A stretch of 46,858 nt of DNA. Source: Oscillospiraceae bacterium (GTDB lineage: Bacteria; Bacillota; Clostridia; Oscillospirales; Acutalibacteraceae). Location of the stretch: assembly GCA_003526845.1 (NCBI GenBank), contig DPVM01000012.1, positions 397 to 47,254 of the forward strand, given 5' to 3'. This document shows positions 1 through 6,193 of this stretch, piece by piece (the first letter of the stretch is position 1; each line of letters begins with the position of its first letter). The notes under the pieces are model-generated. The model saw only the letters and a program-made list of their open reading frames with translations, was not told the origin of the DNA and searched no databases. Made by a program: the position numbers and the translations under genes.

Positions 1-54
1 GGCAACGGACTTTGACTCCGTCATGCGTGGGTTCGAATCCCGCCTCCCCAGCCA
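1..54 (+). tRNA. tRNA-Gln (UUG), 5' end cut off by window
   Basis: The anticodon stem ACGGA/TCCGT encloses the loop CTTTGAC, giving anticodon TTG (Gln). The T arm is GTGGG/CCCGC around TTCGAAT. The 3' acceptor strand CTCCCCA is followed by discriminator G and an encoded CCA at 52-54. The 5' acceptor strand and D arm lie outside the window, so the gene is partial. It is followed after 35 bases by tRNA-Lys, so both probably belong to one tRNA operon. Confidence 0.93.
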
Positions 55-89
55 AAAGGTTTTACAACTGCATATTCATCGCAACATAT

Positions 90-165
90 GGTTCATTAGC
101 TCAGATGGCAGAGCACTTGACTTTTAATCAAGGTGTCCGGGGTTCGATTCCCCGATGAGCCACCA
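90..165 (+). tRNA. tRNA-Lys (UUU)
   Basis: Complete cloverleaf: the acceptor stem GGTTCAT pairs with ATGAGCC (one G-T wobble), the anticodon loop CTTTTAA gives TTT, and the T arm reads CGGGG/CCCCG around TTCGATT. Discriminator A is followed by encoded CCA at 163-165. It is the last gene of the tRNA run; a T-tailed hairpin follows directly. Confidence 0.97.
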
Positions 166-170
166 ATTCA

Positions 171-208
171 AAAACGGCTTAAACATTGCGTTTGAGCCGT
201 TTTTCTTT
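171..208 (+). terminator. Rho-independent terminator of the tRNA operon
   Basis: AACGGCTTAAAC pairs with GTTTGAGCCGTT (one wobble) around a short loop and is followed by a T-rich tail. It sits 6 bases after the tRNA-Lys CCA. Confidence 0.85.
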
Positions 209-271
209 TATTATGACAAATGCGGATTGTTCAGCCTCATTATTGTTTTGATAATTGATAATTACCGTAAT

Positions 272-305
272 AAAAAGAGCAGTGTGTCAAGACACTGCTC
301 TTTAT
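272..305 (-). terminator. Terminator of the leftward dehydrogenase gene
   Basis: AAAGAGCAGTGT and ACACTGCTCTTT form a perfect 12-bp stem with a 6-base loop. Read leftward it ends in TTTTTA, so it terminates the dehydrogenase gene that stops at 322; read rightward it also has Ts and could act both ways. A closely related hairpin follows tRNA-Leu at 31459. Confidence 0.85.
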
Positions 306-321
306 CATATCTCTTAATATA

Positions 322-1275
322 TTACAGATTCAAGCTTTCATAGCTTTCTTTAAGAATGTTGTAGCTGTTTCGCAACTTTTCGATTTCCTCGTCACGGAGA
401 TTGAGAGGCAAAATCTTTCTTACGCCGTTTCTGTTGATGTATGCCGGCAAACCGAGATAAACATCTCTCATACCGTATTCGCCGTTGAGCCTTGAGGAAA
501 CGGTGATAACGCTGTTTTCATCGCCGAAAATTGCTTTTGTGATTCTTACAAGCGACATACCGATTCCGTAGTATGTTGCACCTTTAAGCTTGATTACCTC
601 TGCACCCGATGTTTTAACCTTCTCGATGATTTGTTCAATATCTTCGCGTTTGTATTCGTCCTTGAATCTTTCATCGCTGAAAAATTCCTCAACATTTTTT
701 GTTGAAAGGTTAAGCTGGCTGAACGGAACAAATTCGCTGTCGCCGTGCTCGCCGATTACATAGCCGTGAACAGAGTGTGGGTCTGCCTGGAAATAGTCGC
801 CGATTAAATAACGAAGTCTTGCGGTGTCGAGTGTTGTGCCCGAGCCGATAACTCTGTTAGCAGGGAATCCCGAAAGCTCGTATGTAAGCCTTGTCATTAC
901 ATCAACCGGATTTGATGCAACAAGGAAAATTCCGTTAAATCCGCTTGCGACAATTTTTGAAATGAATGATTTGAATACTCCCACATTCTTTTGGAGAAGA
1001 TCCAAACGGGTCTGTCCCGGTTTTCTGCTGCCTGCGCTTGCCGTGATAACAACAAGGTCTGCGTATTGACAATCTTCAAACGAGCCTGCACGGATTTTCA
1101 TGTGTGAACTTGAAAAGCAAAGACCGTGGTTGAGGTCCATTGCCTCGCCAAGAGCCTTTTCCTCATTAATATCAATCAGTATAAGCTCGTTGCACAAATC
1201 TGAGTTAAGCAGAGCGTATGCATAGCTCATACCTACCATTCCGCAACCTACAAGTGCTACTCTTCTGTTTGCCAT
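322..1275 (-). CDS. L-lactate/malate dehydrogenase family protein
   Basis: NAD-dependent 2-hydroxyacid dehydrogenase of the LDH/MDH superfamily, about 317 residues, the usual length. It has the N-terminal Rossmann motif GCGMVG (residues 10-15), the catalytic loop KPGQTR (85-90), the SNPVD motif (121-125), the Asp150/Arg153 pair and the catalytic histidine in GEHGDS (His177). Such enzymes reduce pyruvate to lactate or oxaloacetate to malate with NADH in the cytosol. The residue that aligns with the specificity position 102 of bacterial LDH is Arg84, not Gln, which in known enzymes favours malate/oxaloacetate; overall the sequence looks LDH-like, so I do not fix the substrate. I prefer the ATG at 1275 (AAGGTGG five bases upstream) over an in-frame GTG at 1284 that overlaps this ribosome binding site. 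Single-gene unit with its own promoter and terminator. Confidence 0.88.
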   Translation of the reverse strand: MANRRVALVGCGMVGMSYAYALLNSDLCNELILIDINEEKALGEAMDLNHGLCFSSSHMKIRAGSFEDCQYADLVVITASAGSRKPGQTRLDLLQKNVGVFKSFISKIVASGFNGIFLVASNPVDVMTRLTYELSGFPANRVIGSGTTLDTARLRYLIGDYFQADPHSVHGYVIGEHGDSEFVPFSQLNLSTKNVEEFFSDERFKDEYKREDIEQIIEKVKTSGAEVIKLKGATYYGIGMSLVRITKAIFGDENSVITVSSRLNGEYGMRDVYLGLPAYINRNGVRKILPLNLRDEEIEKLRNSYNILKESYESLNL

Positions 1276-1350
1276 AAATTCCACCTTATTCCTAAAAAAT
1301 TAGTTTGTTTGATAAAAAATTATCTTTTGTGATTTATTTTTGTCATATAG

Positions 1351-1379
1351 ATAATATATGATTGTTATTTTTTTGTCAA
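1351..1379 (-). promoter_or_regulatory. Promoter of the LDH/MDH-family gene
   Basis: On the minus strand, TTGACA (1379-1374), a 17-base spacer and TATTAT (1356-1351). Predicted start near 1344 leaves a leader of about 70 bases that is AT-rich; I did not find a convincing Rex-type operator in it. Confidence 0.75.
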
Positions 1380-1445
1380 TAGCTTTGCTTTATTTTTGTA
1401 AATAGTACACAGTATTATCGAATTCCGACACCTTTGATTTTACTA

Positions 1446-2717
1446 TCAACAATTATTCTCCAAAACTGCGGCAAGTGCATCAATCGCAGGCTCTAAATCC
1501 TCGTGGCTTATTGCCGATGGGCTCAATACGAGTTTTAATACCCCGTTGCTGAAATCCTTGATATGCACGCTGATTCCGTTGTTCTCGAATTGCGATGTGT
1601 CACTGTCGAATTTTGTTGTGATTTTGATTTGCAAACCGTTTTCACTCATTGCACATTCAACATTCGGCATGGTGTGTTTTATGTATTCATATGCCGCTCT
1701 TGCCTTTGCCGTGTATAAGCGGCGCACTTTTCTCGTTTGGCTCATGATGTGACCGTCGCGGATATATTGACAAAGTGCAATCTGTTCGGTCTTGCTTGCC
1801 GTTTGCGCAAATTTTTCCTTTTCAGCCTCGTATATGCGCGCAAGGCTTTCTGTAAGCACCATATATGAAATTCTGATACCCGGTATAAGCACATTTGAAA
1901 ATGAGCCCATATATACAACATTTCCGTTGTTGGATAATGCATAAAGCGACGGCATTGGTTTTGTTTGATACAAAAAGTCACTGTCGTAATCGTCTTCAAT
2001 AACTATGCTCGAGTGCTTAATGCTGTAATCGACAAGTTCAAGCCTTCGCTTTATCGGCATAACATCGCCGTATGATGTCATGTGCGACGGCGAAACATAA
2101 ATTATGTCAGCATCTTTAAATCTCGTGTGAACATCAAAACCGTAATCCTTAAACAGTTCAATTCCTTGCACAAAACTGCTGTCGGGGAACGAAACAGTGC
2201 CGCGCTCCTTGATTATCGAACATAAAATTGCAAGCAGACATTGCACTCCTGCGCCAATTACGATTCTGTCGGGGGAGGCGACAACATTTCTTTTTTCGCG
2301 TATGTAATCTGACAGTGCCTCGCGCAAATCGCTCTCACCTTGCTCCTTGCTGTATGACATAAGCCTGTCCTGCTGACGAAGCGCACTTTTTATGTACCTT
2401 TGCCACAAATTCAAATCAAAACTGCTTTTGTCCGCGTCGCCGCTCTTAAAATCATACAGGATTTTGTTTTTTTCATGATATTCCGTATGATGTTCAACCG
2501 ATTTTGCTTTCATTTCGGTTACATAGTATCCGCTTTTTGGCGCTGCAATTATATATCCGTCTGCCTGCAAATCAAAATATGCATTTTGCACTGTCGTTTT
2601 GCTGACATTAAAAATTTTTGTCGCCTTGCGAACGGAGGGCATTTTGTCACCGCTTTTTAGTTGTTCGCTTTCAATCAATTGCTTATAATAATTGTATATT
2701 TCGATATATTTTTTCAT
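1446..2717 (-). CDS. MocR/PdxR-type GntR-family regulator with degenerate aminotransferase domain
   Basis: 423 residues, the usual MocR size. Residues 1-70 are a GntR winged helix-turn-helix (SVRKATKIFNVSKTTVQNAY, 28-47). Residues ~85-423 are a fold-type I aminotransferase-like domain: IEDDYDSDF (240-248) keeps the Asp and Tyr that contact PLP, and GIRISY (280-285) keeps the Arg. In the family the PLP Schiff-base lysine lies in a TFSK motif; here the motif reads GSFSN and residue 275 is Asn (codon AAT). This protein therefore cannot hold PLP in the usual way and may bind free PLP, another ligand or none. It is divergent from the radical SAM gene at 2864 with imperfect 16-bp direct repeats between them, so it probably controls itself and that gene. 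Its target is inferred. Confidence 0.88.
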   Translation of the reverse strand: MKKYIEIYNYYKQLIESEQLKSGDKMPSVRKATKIFNVSKTTVQNAYFDLQADGYIIAAPKSGYYVTEMKAKSVEHHTEYHEKNKILYDFKSGDADKSSFDLNLWQRYIKSALRQQDRLMSYSKEQGESDLREALSDYIREKRNVVASPDRIVIGAGVQCLLAILCSIIKERGTVSFPDSSFVQGIELFKDYGFDVHTRFKDADIIYVSPSHMTSYGDVMPIKRRLELVDYSIKHSSIVIEDDYDSDFLYQTKPMPSLYALSNNGNVVYMGSFSNVLIPGIRISYMVLTESLARIYEAEKEKFAQTASKTEQIALCQYIRDGHIMSQTRKVRRLYTAKARAAYEYIKHTMPNVECAMSENGLQIKITTKFDSDTSQFENNGISVHIKDFSNGVLKLVLSPSAISHEDLEPAIDALAAVLENNC

Positions 2718-2769
2718 AACTGTACCTTATAATATTGCCTAAACTGTGCATTTAATTGCCGACAGTGAC

Positions 2770-2798
2770 ATTATATAATTATTATTGAAATAGGTCAA
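2770..2798 (-). promoter_or_regulatory. Promoter of the MocR-type regulator
   Basis: Minus strand: TTGACC (2798-2793), a 17-base spacer, TATAAT (2775-2770). The -10 box is overlapped by the first copy of a direct repeat (2755-2770), fitting autoregulation. Confidence 0.65.
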
Positions 2799-2812
2799 TA
2801 CTGTTTTATACG
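2785..2812 (+). promoter_or_regulatory. Promoter of the radical SAM gene
   Basis: TTGAAA (2785-2790), a 16-base spacer and TATACG (2807-2812). The predicted start, near 2819, falls inside the second direct repeat (2818-2833). The -35 region overlaps that of the divergent regulator promoter. Confidence 0.5.
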
Positions 2813-2863
2813 CTGTTATTGCCGATTTTGACAGATTTTTGAATGTAAAAGAGGTCTTTAATT

Positions 2864-3475
2864 ATGGCAGATATAATTTATACCTTGGAGGGCGGCACTT
2901 ATTTCAATCTGACAAATAAATGTCCCTGCAATTGCGCATTTTGTATTCGCTCAAAGGGCGACGCCGTCGGCGATGCCAAGGAGCTTTGGTTTGATGAGGA
3001 GCCTACATTTGATGATATAAAAAACGCTATAGATAATTACGACTTTTCAAATGTCACCGAGGCTGTTTTTTGCGGCTACGGCGAGCCTACATGCGCTTAT
3101 GACAATTTGATTAAAACCGCAAAATATTTAAAGAAAATCAAACCGTCAATCAAATTGAGAATTAATACAAACGGCTTGTCCGATTTAATCAATTCGAAGC
3201 CGACTGCAAAGGAGATTTGTGAAAATATTGATATTATTTCCGTTTCGCTCAATAATCCCGATTCCGAGGAATATGACAAAATAACGCGCAATATTTATAA
3301 GGGCAGAGCCTTTGACGCTATGATTAAATTCACAAAGGAATGTGTTTCATACGGCAACGAGGTGCATATGACCGTTGTCGATGTTATAAGCAGGGAAAAT
3401 ATCGAAAAATCAAAACAGCTTTGCGAGAGCCTCGGCGCAAAATTCATTTGCCGCTCATTCGCAAAAGGAAGATAA
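2864..3475 (+). CDS. TatD-associated type radical SAM protein
   Basis: 203 residues, short for a radical SAM enzyme. After YTLEGGTYFNLTNK the sequence has CPCNCAFC (CxxxCxxC), which binds the 4Fe-4S cluster that cleaves S-adenosylmethionine; GYGEP (about residues 70-74) is the SAM-binding motif. The opening, with INLTNxC and a following LWF segment, resembles the small family annotated as TatD-associated radical SAM proteins, whose reaction is unknown. No tatD gene is in this window. The start ATG at 2864 follows AGAGG at a 9-11 base distance. Single gene with its own promoter and terminator, divergent from the MocR-type regulator that likely controls it. Confidence 0.82.
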   Translation: MADIIYTLEGGTYFNLTNKCPCNCAFCIRSKGDAVGDAKELWFDEEPTFDDIKNAIDNYDFSNVTEAVFCGYGEPTCAYDNLIKTAKYLKKIKPSIKLRINTNGLSDLINSKPTAKEICENIDIISVSLNNPDSEEYDKITRNIYKGRAFDAMIKFTKECVSYGNEVHMTVVDVISRENIEKSKQLCESLGAKFICRSFAKGR

Positions 3476-3485
3476 TGCTATGTTT

Positions 3486-3526
3486 AACTGCCGTTCAGCT
3501 TTAACTGAGCGGCAGTTCTTTTTTTA
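3486..3526 (+). terminator. Terminator of the radical SAM gene
   Basis: AACTGCCGTTCAG pairs with CTGAGCGGCAGTT (one wobble) around a 6-base loop, followed by CTTTTTTT. Confidence 0.9.
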
Positions 3527-3562
3527 TACAAATTTTGAATATTTGCGAAATAAATTGAAAAC

Positions 3563-3579
3563 CCTATTGACAAAGTAGG
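3563..3579 (+). promoter_or_regulatory. 17-bp palindromic operator, copy 1
   Basis: CCTATTGACAAAGTAGG: arms CCTA and TAGG nine bases apart. It covers the -35 box of the nifS promoter. The same layout recurs 47 bases downstream, so I read the two as binding sites of one repressor, probably an Rrf2/IscR- or CymR-type regulator of sulfur or iron-sulfur metabolism. No such regulator gene lies in the window. Confidence 0.55.
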
Positions 3580-3595
3580 AAATTAAGTATATATT
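3567..3595 (+). promoter_or_regulatory. Promoter of the nifS-iscU-nadA-mnmA operon
   Basis: TTGACA (3567-3572), a 17-base spacer, TATATT (3590-3595). Predicted start near 3602, about 50 bases before the nifS ATG. Confidence 0.8.
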
Positions 3596-3609
3596 ATATG
3601 CGAAAAATA

Positions 3610-3626
3610 CCTATTGATTTTATAGG
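3610..3626 (+). promoter_or_regulatory. 17-bp palindromic operator, copy 2
   Basis: CCTATTGATTTTATAGG: arms CCTAT and ATAGG. It shares the first eight bases CCTATTGA and the last four bases TAGG with copy 1 and lies just downstream of the predicted transcription start, a classic repressor position. Confidence 0.55.
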
Positions 3627-3650
3627 AATAAGAAAAGGCAGGTATTAGTA

Positions 3651-4835
3651 ATGAAAACTATTTATGTTGATAATGCCGCTACCACAAGAATGTCAGACAC
3701 CGCGCTTGAGGCTATGAAACCGATGCTTCAAGAGGTTTACGGCAATCCGTCATCTCTTCACCATATCGGTCAGCAGGCTAAGGAGTATCTTGTTGACGCC
3801 AGAGAGAGAGTAGCAAAGTGCATTAATGCAACACCTAATGAAATATATTTCACCTCAGGCGGCAGTGAGGCTGATAACCAAGCTATTTTGACAGCCGCAT
3901 ATAATGGTGCAAAAAGAGGTAAAAAACACATTATTTCTTCAAAGTTTGAGCATCATGCAGTTCTTCACACGCTTGACAAGCTCGCCAAAGAGGGATTTGA
4001 AATTCAACTTTTGGATGTTTATTCAAAGGGCATCGTTAAAGTTGAGGATGTTAAAAACGCAATCCGTGAGGATACTGCTCTTGTAACAATTATGAGCGCC
4101 AACAACGAGGTCGGCACAATTCAGCCGATTAAAGAAATCGGCGCCGTATGTAAAGAAAAGGGCGTTTTGTTCCACACCGACGCCGTTCAGGCAATCGGTC
4201 ATATCGCAATTGATGTTCAGGATATGAATATTGATATGCTCTCCGTTTCGGCTCATAAGTTCCACGGACCTAAGGGCGTAGGACTTCTTTATTGCCGCAA
4301 AGGCATTGTTTTGCAAAATCTCATTAACGGCGGTGCTCAGGAGCGCGGTAAGAGAGCCGGCACCGAAAATATGCCTGCTATTGTCGGTATGGCTGCAGCC
4401 ATGGAGGAAGCAGTTAAAAATCTTGATAAAAACGCGGCTTATGTTTCTAAGCTTCGTGATAAAATTATCGACGGCGTAAAGGATATTGAAAGGTGCCATA
4501 TTAACGGCGATCTCGAGCATCACCTTCCGGGTACTGTTAATATGAGCTTTGAGGGTATTGAGGGCGAAAGCCTTATCCTCCTCCTCGACCAAAAGGGCAT
4601 TTGCTCATCATCCGGCTCGGCTTGCACAAGCGGCTCGCTTGACCCGTCACATGTTCTTCTTTCTATGGGTGTTCCGGTTGAAAACGCTCACGGCTCGCTC
4701 AGACTTTCCATTTGCGAGTATAATACAGCGGAAGAAATGGATGTTATTCTTGATACAATTCACAGCGTAGTTCCGTATTTACGCTCAATTTCACCTGTTT
4801 GGGAAAAAATTATGAAAGGCGAGGCAGTAGAATAA
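3651..4835 (+). CDS. nifS: Cysteine desulfurase (NifS/IscS family)
   Basis: 394 residues, full length. It removes sulfur from L-cysteine as an enzyme-bound persulfide and hands it to IscU and to MnmA in the cytosol. Visible landmarks: the N-terminal YVDNAATT, His101 in the cofactor-stacking FEHHAV motif, PLP lysine Lys203 in SAHKFHGPKG, and the catalytic Cys325 in SSGSACTSGS. The Cys lies in a long flexible loop as in group I (IscS/NifS) enzymes, not in the SufS type. The ATG at 3651 follows AAAAGGCAGG. The stop codon overlaps the iscU start by one base, so the two are translationally coupled. Transcription is probably controlled by the two palindromes at 3563 and 3610. Confidence 0.95.
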   Translation: MKTIYVDNAATTRMSDTALEAMKPMLQEVYGNPSSLHHIGQQAKEYLVDARERVAKCINATPNEIYFTSGGSEADNQAILTAAYNGAKRGKKHIISSKFEHHAVLHTLDKLAKEGFEIQLLDVYSKGIVKVEDVKNAIREDTALVTIMSANNEVGTIQPIKEIGAVCKEKGVLFHTDAVQAIGHIAIDVQDMNIDMLSVSAHKFHGPKGVGLLYCRKGIVLQNLINGGAQERGKRAGTENMPAIVGMAAAMEEAVKNLDKNAAYVSKLRDKIIDGVKDIERCHINGDLEHHLPGTVNMSFEGIEGESLILLLDQKGICSSSGSACTSGSLDPSHVLLSMGVPVENAHGSLRLSICEYNTAEEMDVILDTIHSVVPYLRSISPVWEKIMKGEAVE

Positions 4836-5251
4836 TGGCTTTATATTCAGAAAAAGTAATGGATCACTTTACAAATCCGAGAAATGTTGGTAAAATAGAT
4901 GACGCCGACGGCGTAGGCGAGGTAGGCAACGCTAAATGCGGCGATATTATGAAAATTTACCTCAAGGTTGACGAAAATCATATTATCACCGATGTTAAGT
5001 TCAATACATTTGGCTGTGCGTCTGCAATTGCATCAAGCTCAATGGCTACATGTCTTATCAAGGGCAAACCAATCAGCGAGGCAATCAAACTTTCCAATCA
5101 GGCTGTTGTCGAGGCTCTCGACGGTTTACCGCCGGTAAAAATTCACTGCTCTGTTCTTGCCGAGGAGGCAATCAAGGCAGCTGTTAAGGATTATTACGAC
5201 CGCCATGGAATCAAATATAATCCTGATACATTTGAGGAGATTAAAGACTGA
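4835..5251 (+). CDS. iscU: Iron-sulfur cluster assembly scaffold IscU/NifU
   Basis: 138-residue scaffold protein on which 2Fe-2S and 4Fe-4S clusters are built from NifS-derived sulfur before transfer to apoproteins. The three conserved cluster ligands are Cys35 with Asp37 (KCGD), Cys61 (FGCAS) and Cys105 (IHCSVLAEEA). Length and motifs fit the clostridial IscU/NifU N-terminal type without the extra C-terminal Nfu domain. The ATG at 4835 gives the canonical start MALYSEKVMDHF and overlaps the nifS stop (TAATG); an upstream in-frame start at 4799 would lie inside nifS and is unlikely. Confidence 0.94.
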   Translation: MALYSEKVMDHFTNPRNVGKIDDADGVGEVGNAKCGDIMKIYLKVDENHIITDVKFNTFGCASAIASSSMATCLIKGKPISEAIKLSNQAVVEALDGLPPVKIHCSVLAEEAIKAAVKDYYDRHGIKYNPDTFEEIKD

Positions 5252-5276
5252 TAATTTTATCGGTCAGGAGTAAATT

Positions 5277-6191
5277 ATGGGAATTAGGGAAATACAGGAA
5301 GAAATAATCAGGCTGAAAAAGGAAAAGGATATCTGCATTCTTGCGCATTGCTATCAAACGCCCGAGATTTTGGAGGTTGCCGATTTTGTAGGCGACAGCT
5401 TTGCACTTTCCGTTTCGGCATCAAAGGTAAAAAACAAAACCGTTATTATGTGCGGCGTTCGCTTTATGGCGGAAACTGTCAAAATTCTTTCACCGGAGAA
5501 AAAAGTTATCCTTTCCAACGCAGACGCAGGTTGTCCTATGGCTGAAATGATGGATAGGGAACTTATCGCTCAGGTTAAGGAGCAATATCCGGATTATACG
5601 GTTGTTGCATATATCAACACAACATCTGAGCTTAAAACAATTTGCGATGTTTGCGTTACCTCATCGTCAGCACTTAAAATTTGCAAAGCGCTTGATACCG
5701 ATAAAATCCTTTTTATTCCGGACAGAAATCTCGGCTCTTGGATTGCCGAACAGTTGCCGGAAAAAGAGTTCAAATTGCTTTCGGGTGGTTGTCCCACTCA
5801 CGCAAGAATGGGCGTTTCCGATGTTAAAGCCGCAAAAGAGGCACACCCCGACGCACTTTTTCTTGTTCACCCTGAGTGTGTACCGGAGGTTGTCAAGGAG
5901 GCTGATTATGTCGGCTCAACAACAGGTATTATGAATTTTGCAAAGCAAAGCGATGCCAAGGAATTCATTATCGGCACCGAAAACAGCATTGTAACTCATC
6001 TTCAACTGTCCTGCCCGGATAAAATGTTTTATCCGCTTTCAAAGGACTGCATTTGCCATAACATGAAAGCAACCACCCTTGTCGATGTTCTCAATTGCTG
6101 TAAGGGTACATTCGGCGATGTTATCGAACTTGACGAGGAAACAAGACTCGGTGCAAAGCGTTGTATTGACGAAATGATTAGGTTAGGCTGA
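5277..6191 (+). CDS. nadA: Quinolinate synthase NadA
   Basis: 304 residues, similar in size to the short thermophile/clostridial NadA. It condenses iminoaspartate with dihydroxyacetone phosphate to quinolinate in NAD biosynthesis. The three 4Fe-4S ligands expected for the family are visible: Cys86 in DAGCPMAE, Cys172 in GGCPTHARM and Cys260 in CHNMKA. AGGAG lies six bases before the ATG. nadB and nadC, its usual partners, are absent here; instead it sits between iscU and mnmA, which fits its need for a cluster made by NifS/IscU. It may use an iminoaspartate source encoded elsewhere. Confidence 0.95.
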   Translation: MGIREIQEEIIRLKKEKDICILAHCYQTPEILEVADFVGDSFALSVSASKVKNKTVIMCGVRFMAETVKILSPEKKVILSNADAGCPMAEMMDRELIAQVKEQYPDYTVVAYINTTSELKTICDVCVTSSSALKICKALDTDKILFIPDRNLGSWIAEQLPEKEFKLLSGGCPTHARMGVSDVKAAKEAHPDALFLVHPECVPEVVKEADYVGSTTGIMNFAKQSDAKEFIIGTENSIVTHLQLSCPDKMFYPLSKDCICHNMKATTLVDVLNCCKGTFGDVIELDEETRLGAKRCIDEMIRLG

Positions 6192-6193
6192 TT

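Larger units (their letters stand above)
2755..2833. repeat. Pair of 16-bp direct repeats, candidate MocR operator
   Basis: ATTGCCGACAGTGACA at 2755-2770 and ATTGCCGATTTTGACA at 2818-2833 match at 13 of 16 positions and start 63 bases apart (six helical turns). MocR regulators such as GabR and PdxR are known to bind direct repeats. Each copy covers the start region of one divergent promoter. Confidence 0.55.

Noticed and set aside
155..343. 62-codon reading frame after tRNA-Lys
   Set aside because: It starts in the tRNA 3' end, runs through two terminator hairpins and has no ribosome binding site.
1276..1445. Rex operator upstream of the LDH-like gene
   Set aside because: Only GATAA-n4-TTATC symmetry is seen; the TTGTGA/TCACAA or TTGTTAA arms expected for Rex are missing.
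4023..4592. 189-codon minus-strand frame opposite nifS
   Set aside because: Lies wholly within nifS, whose protein is clearly conserved; no ribosome binding site or promoter.
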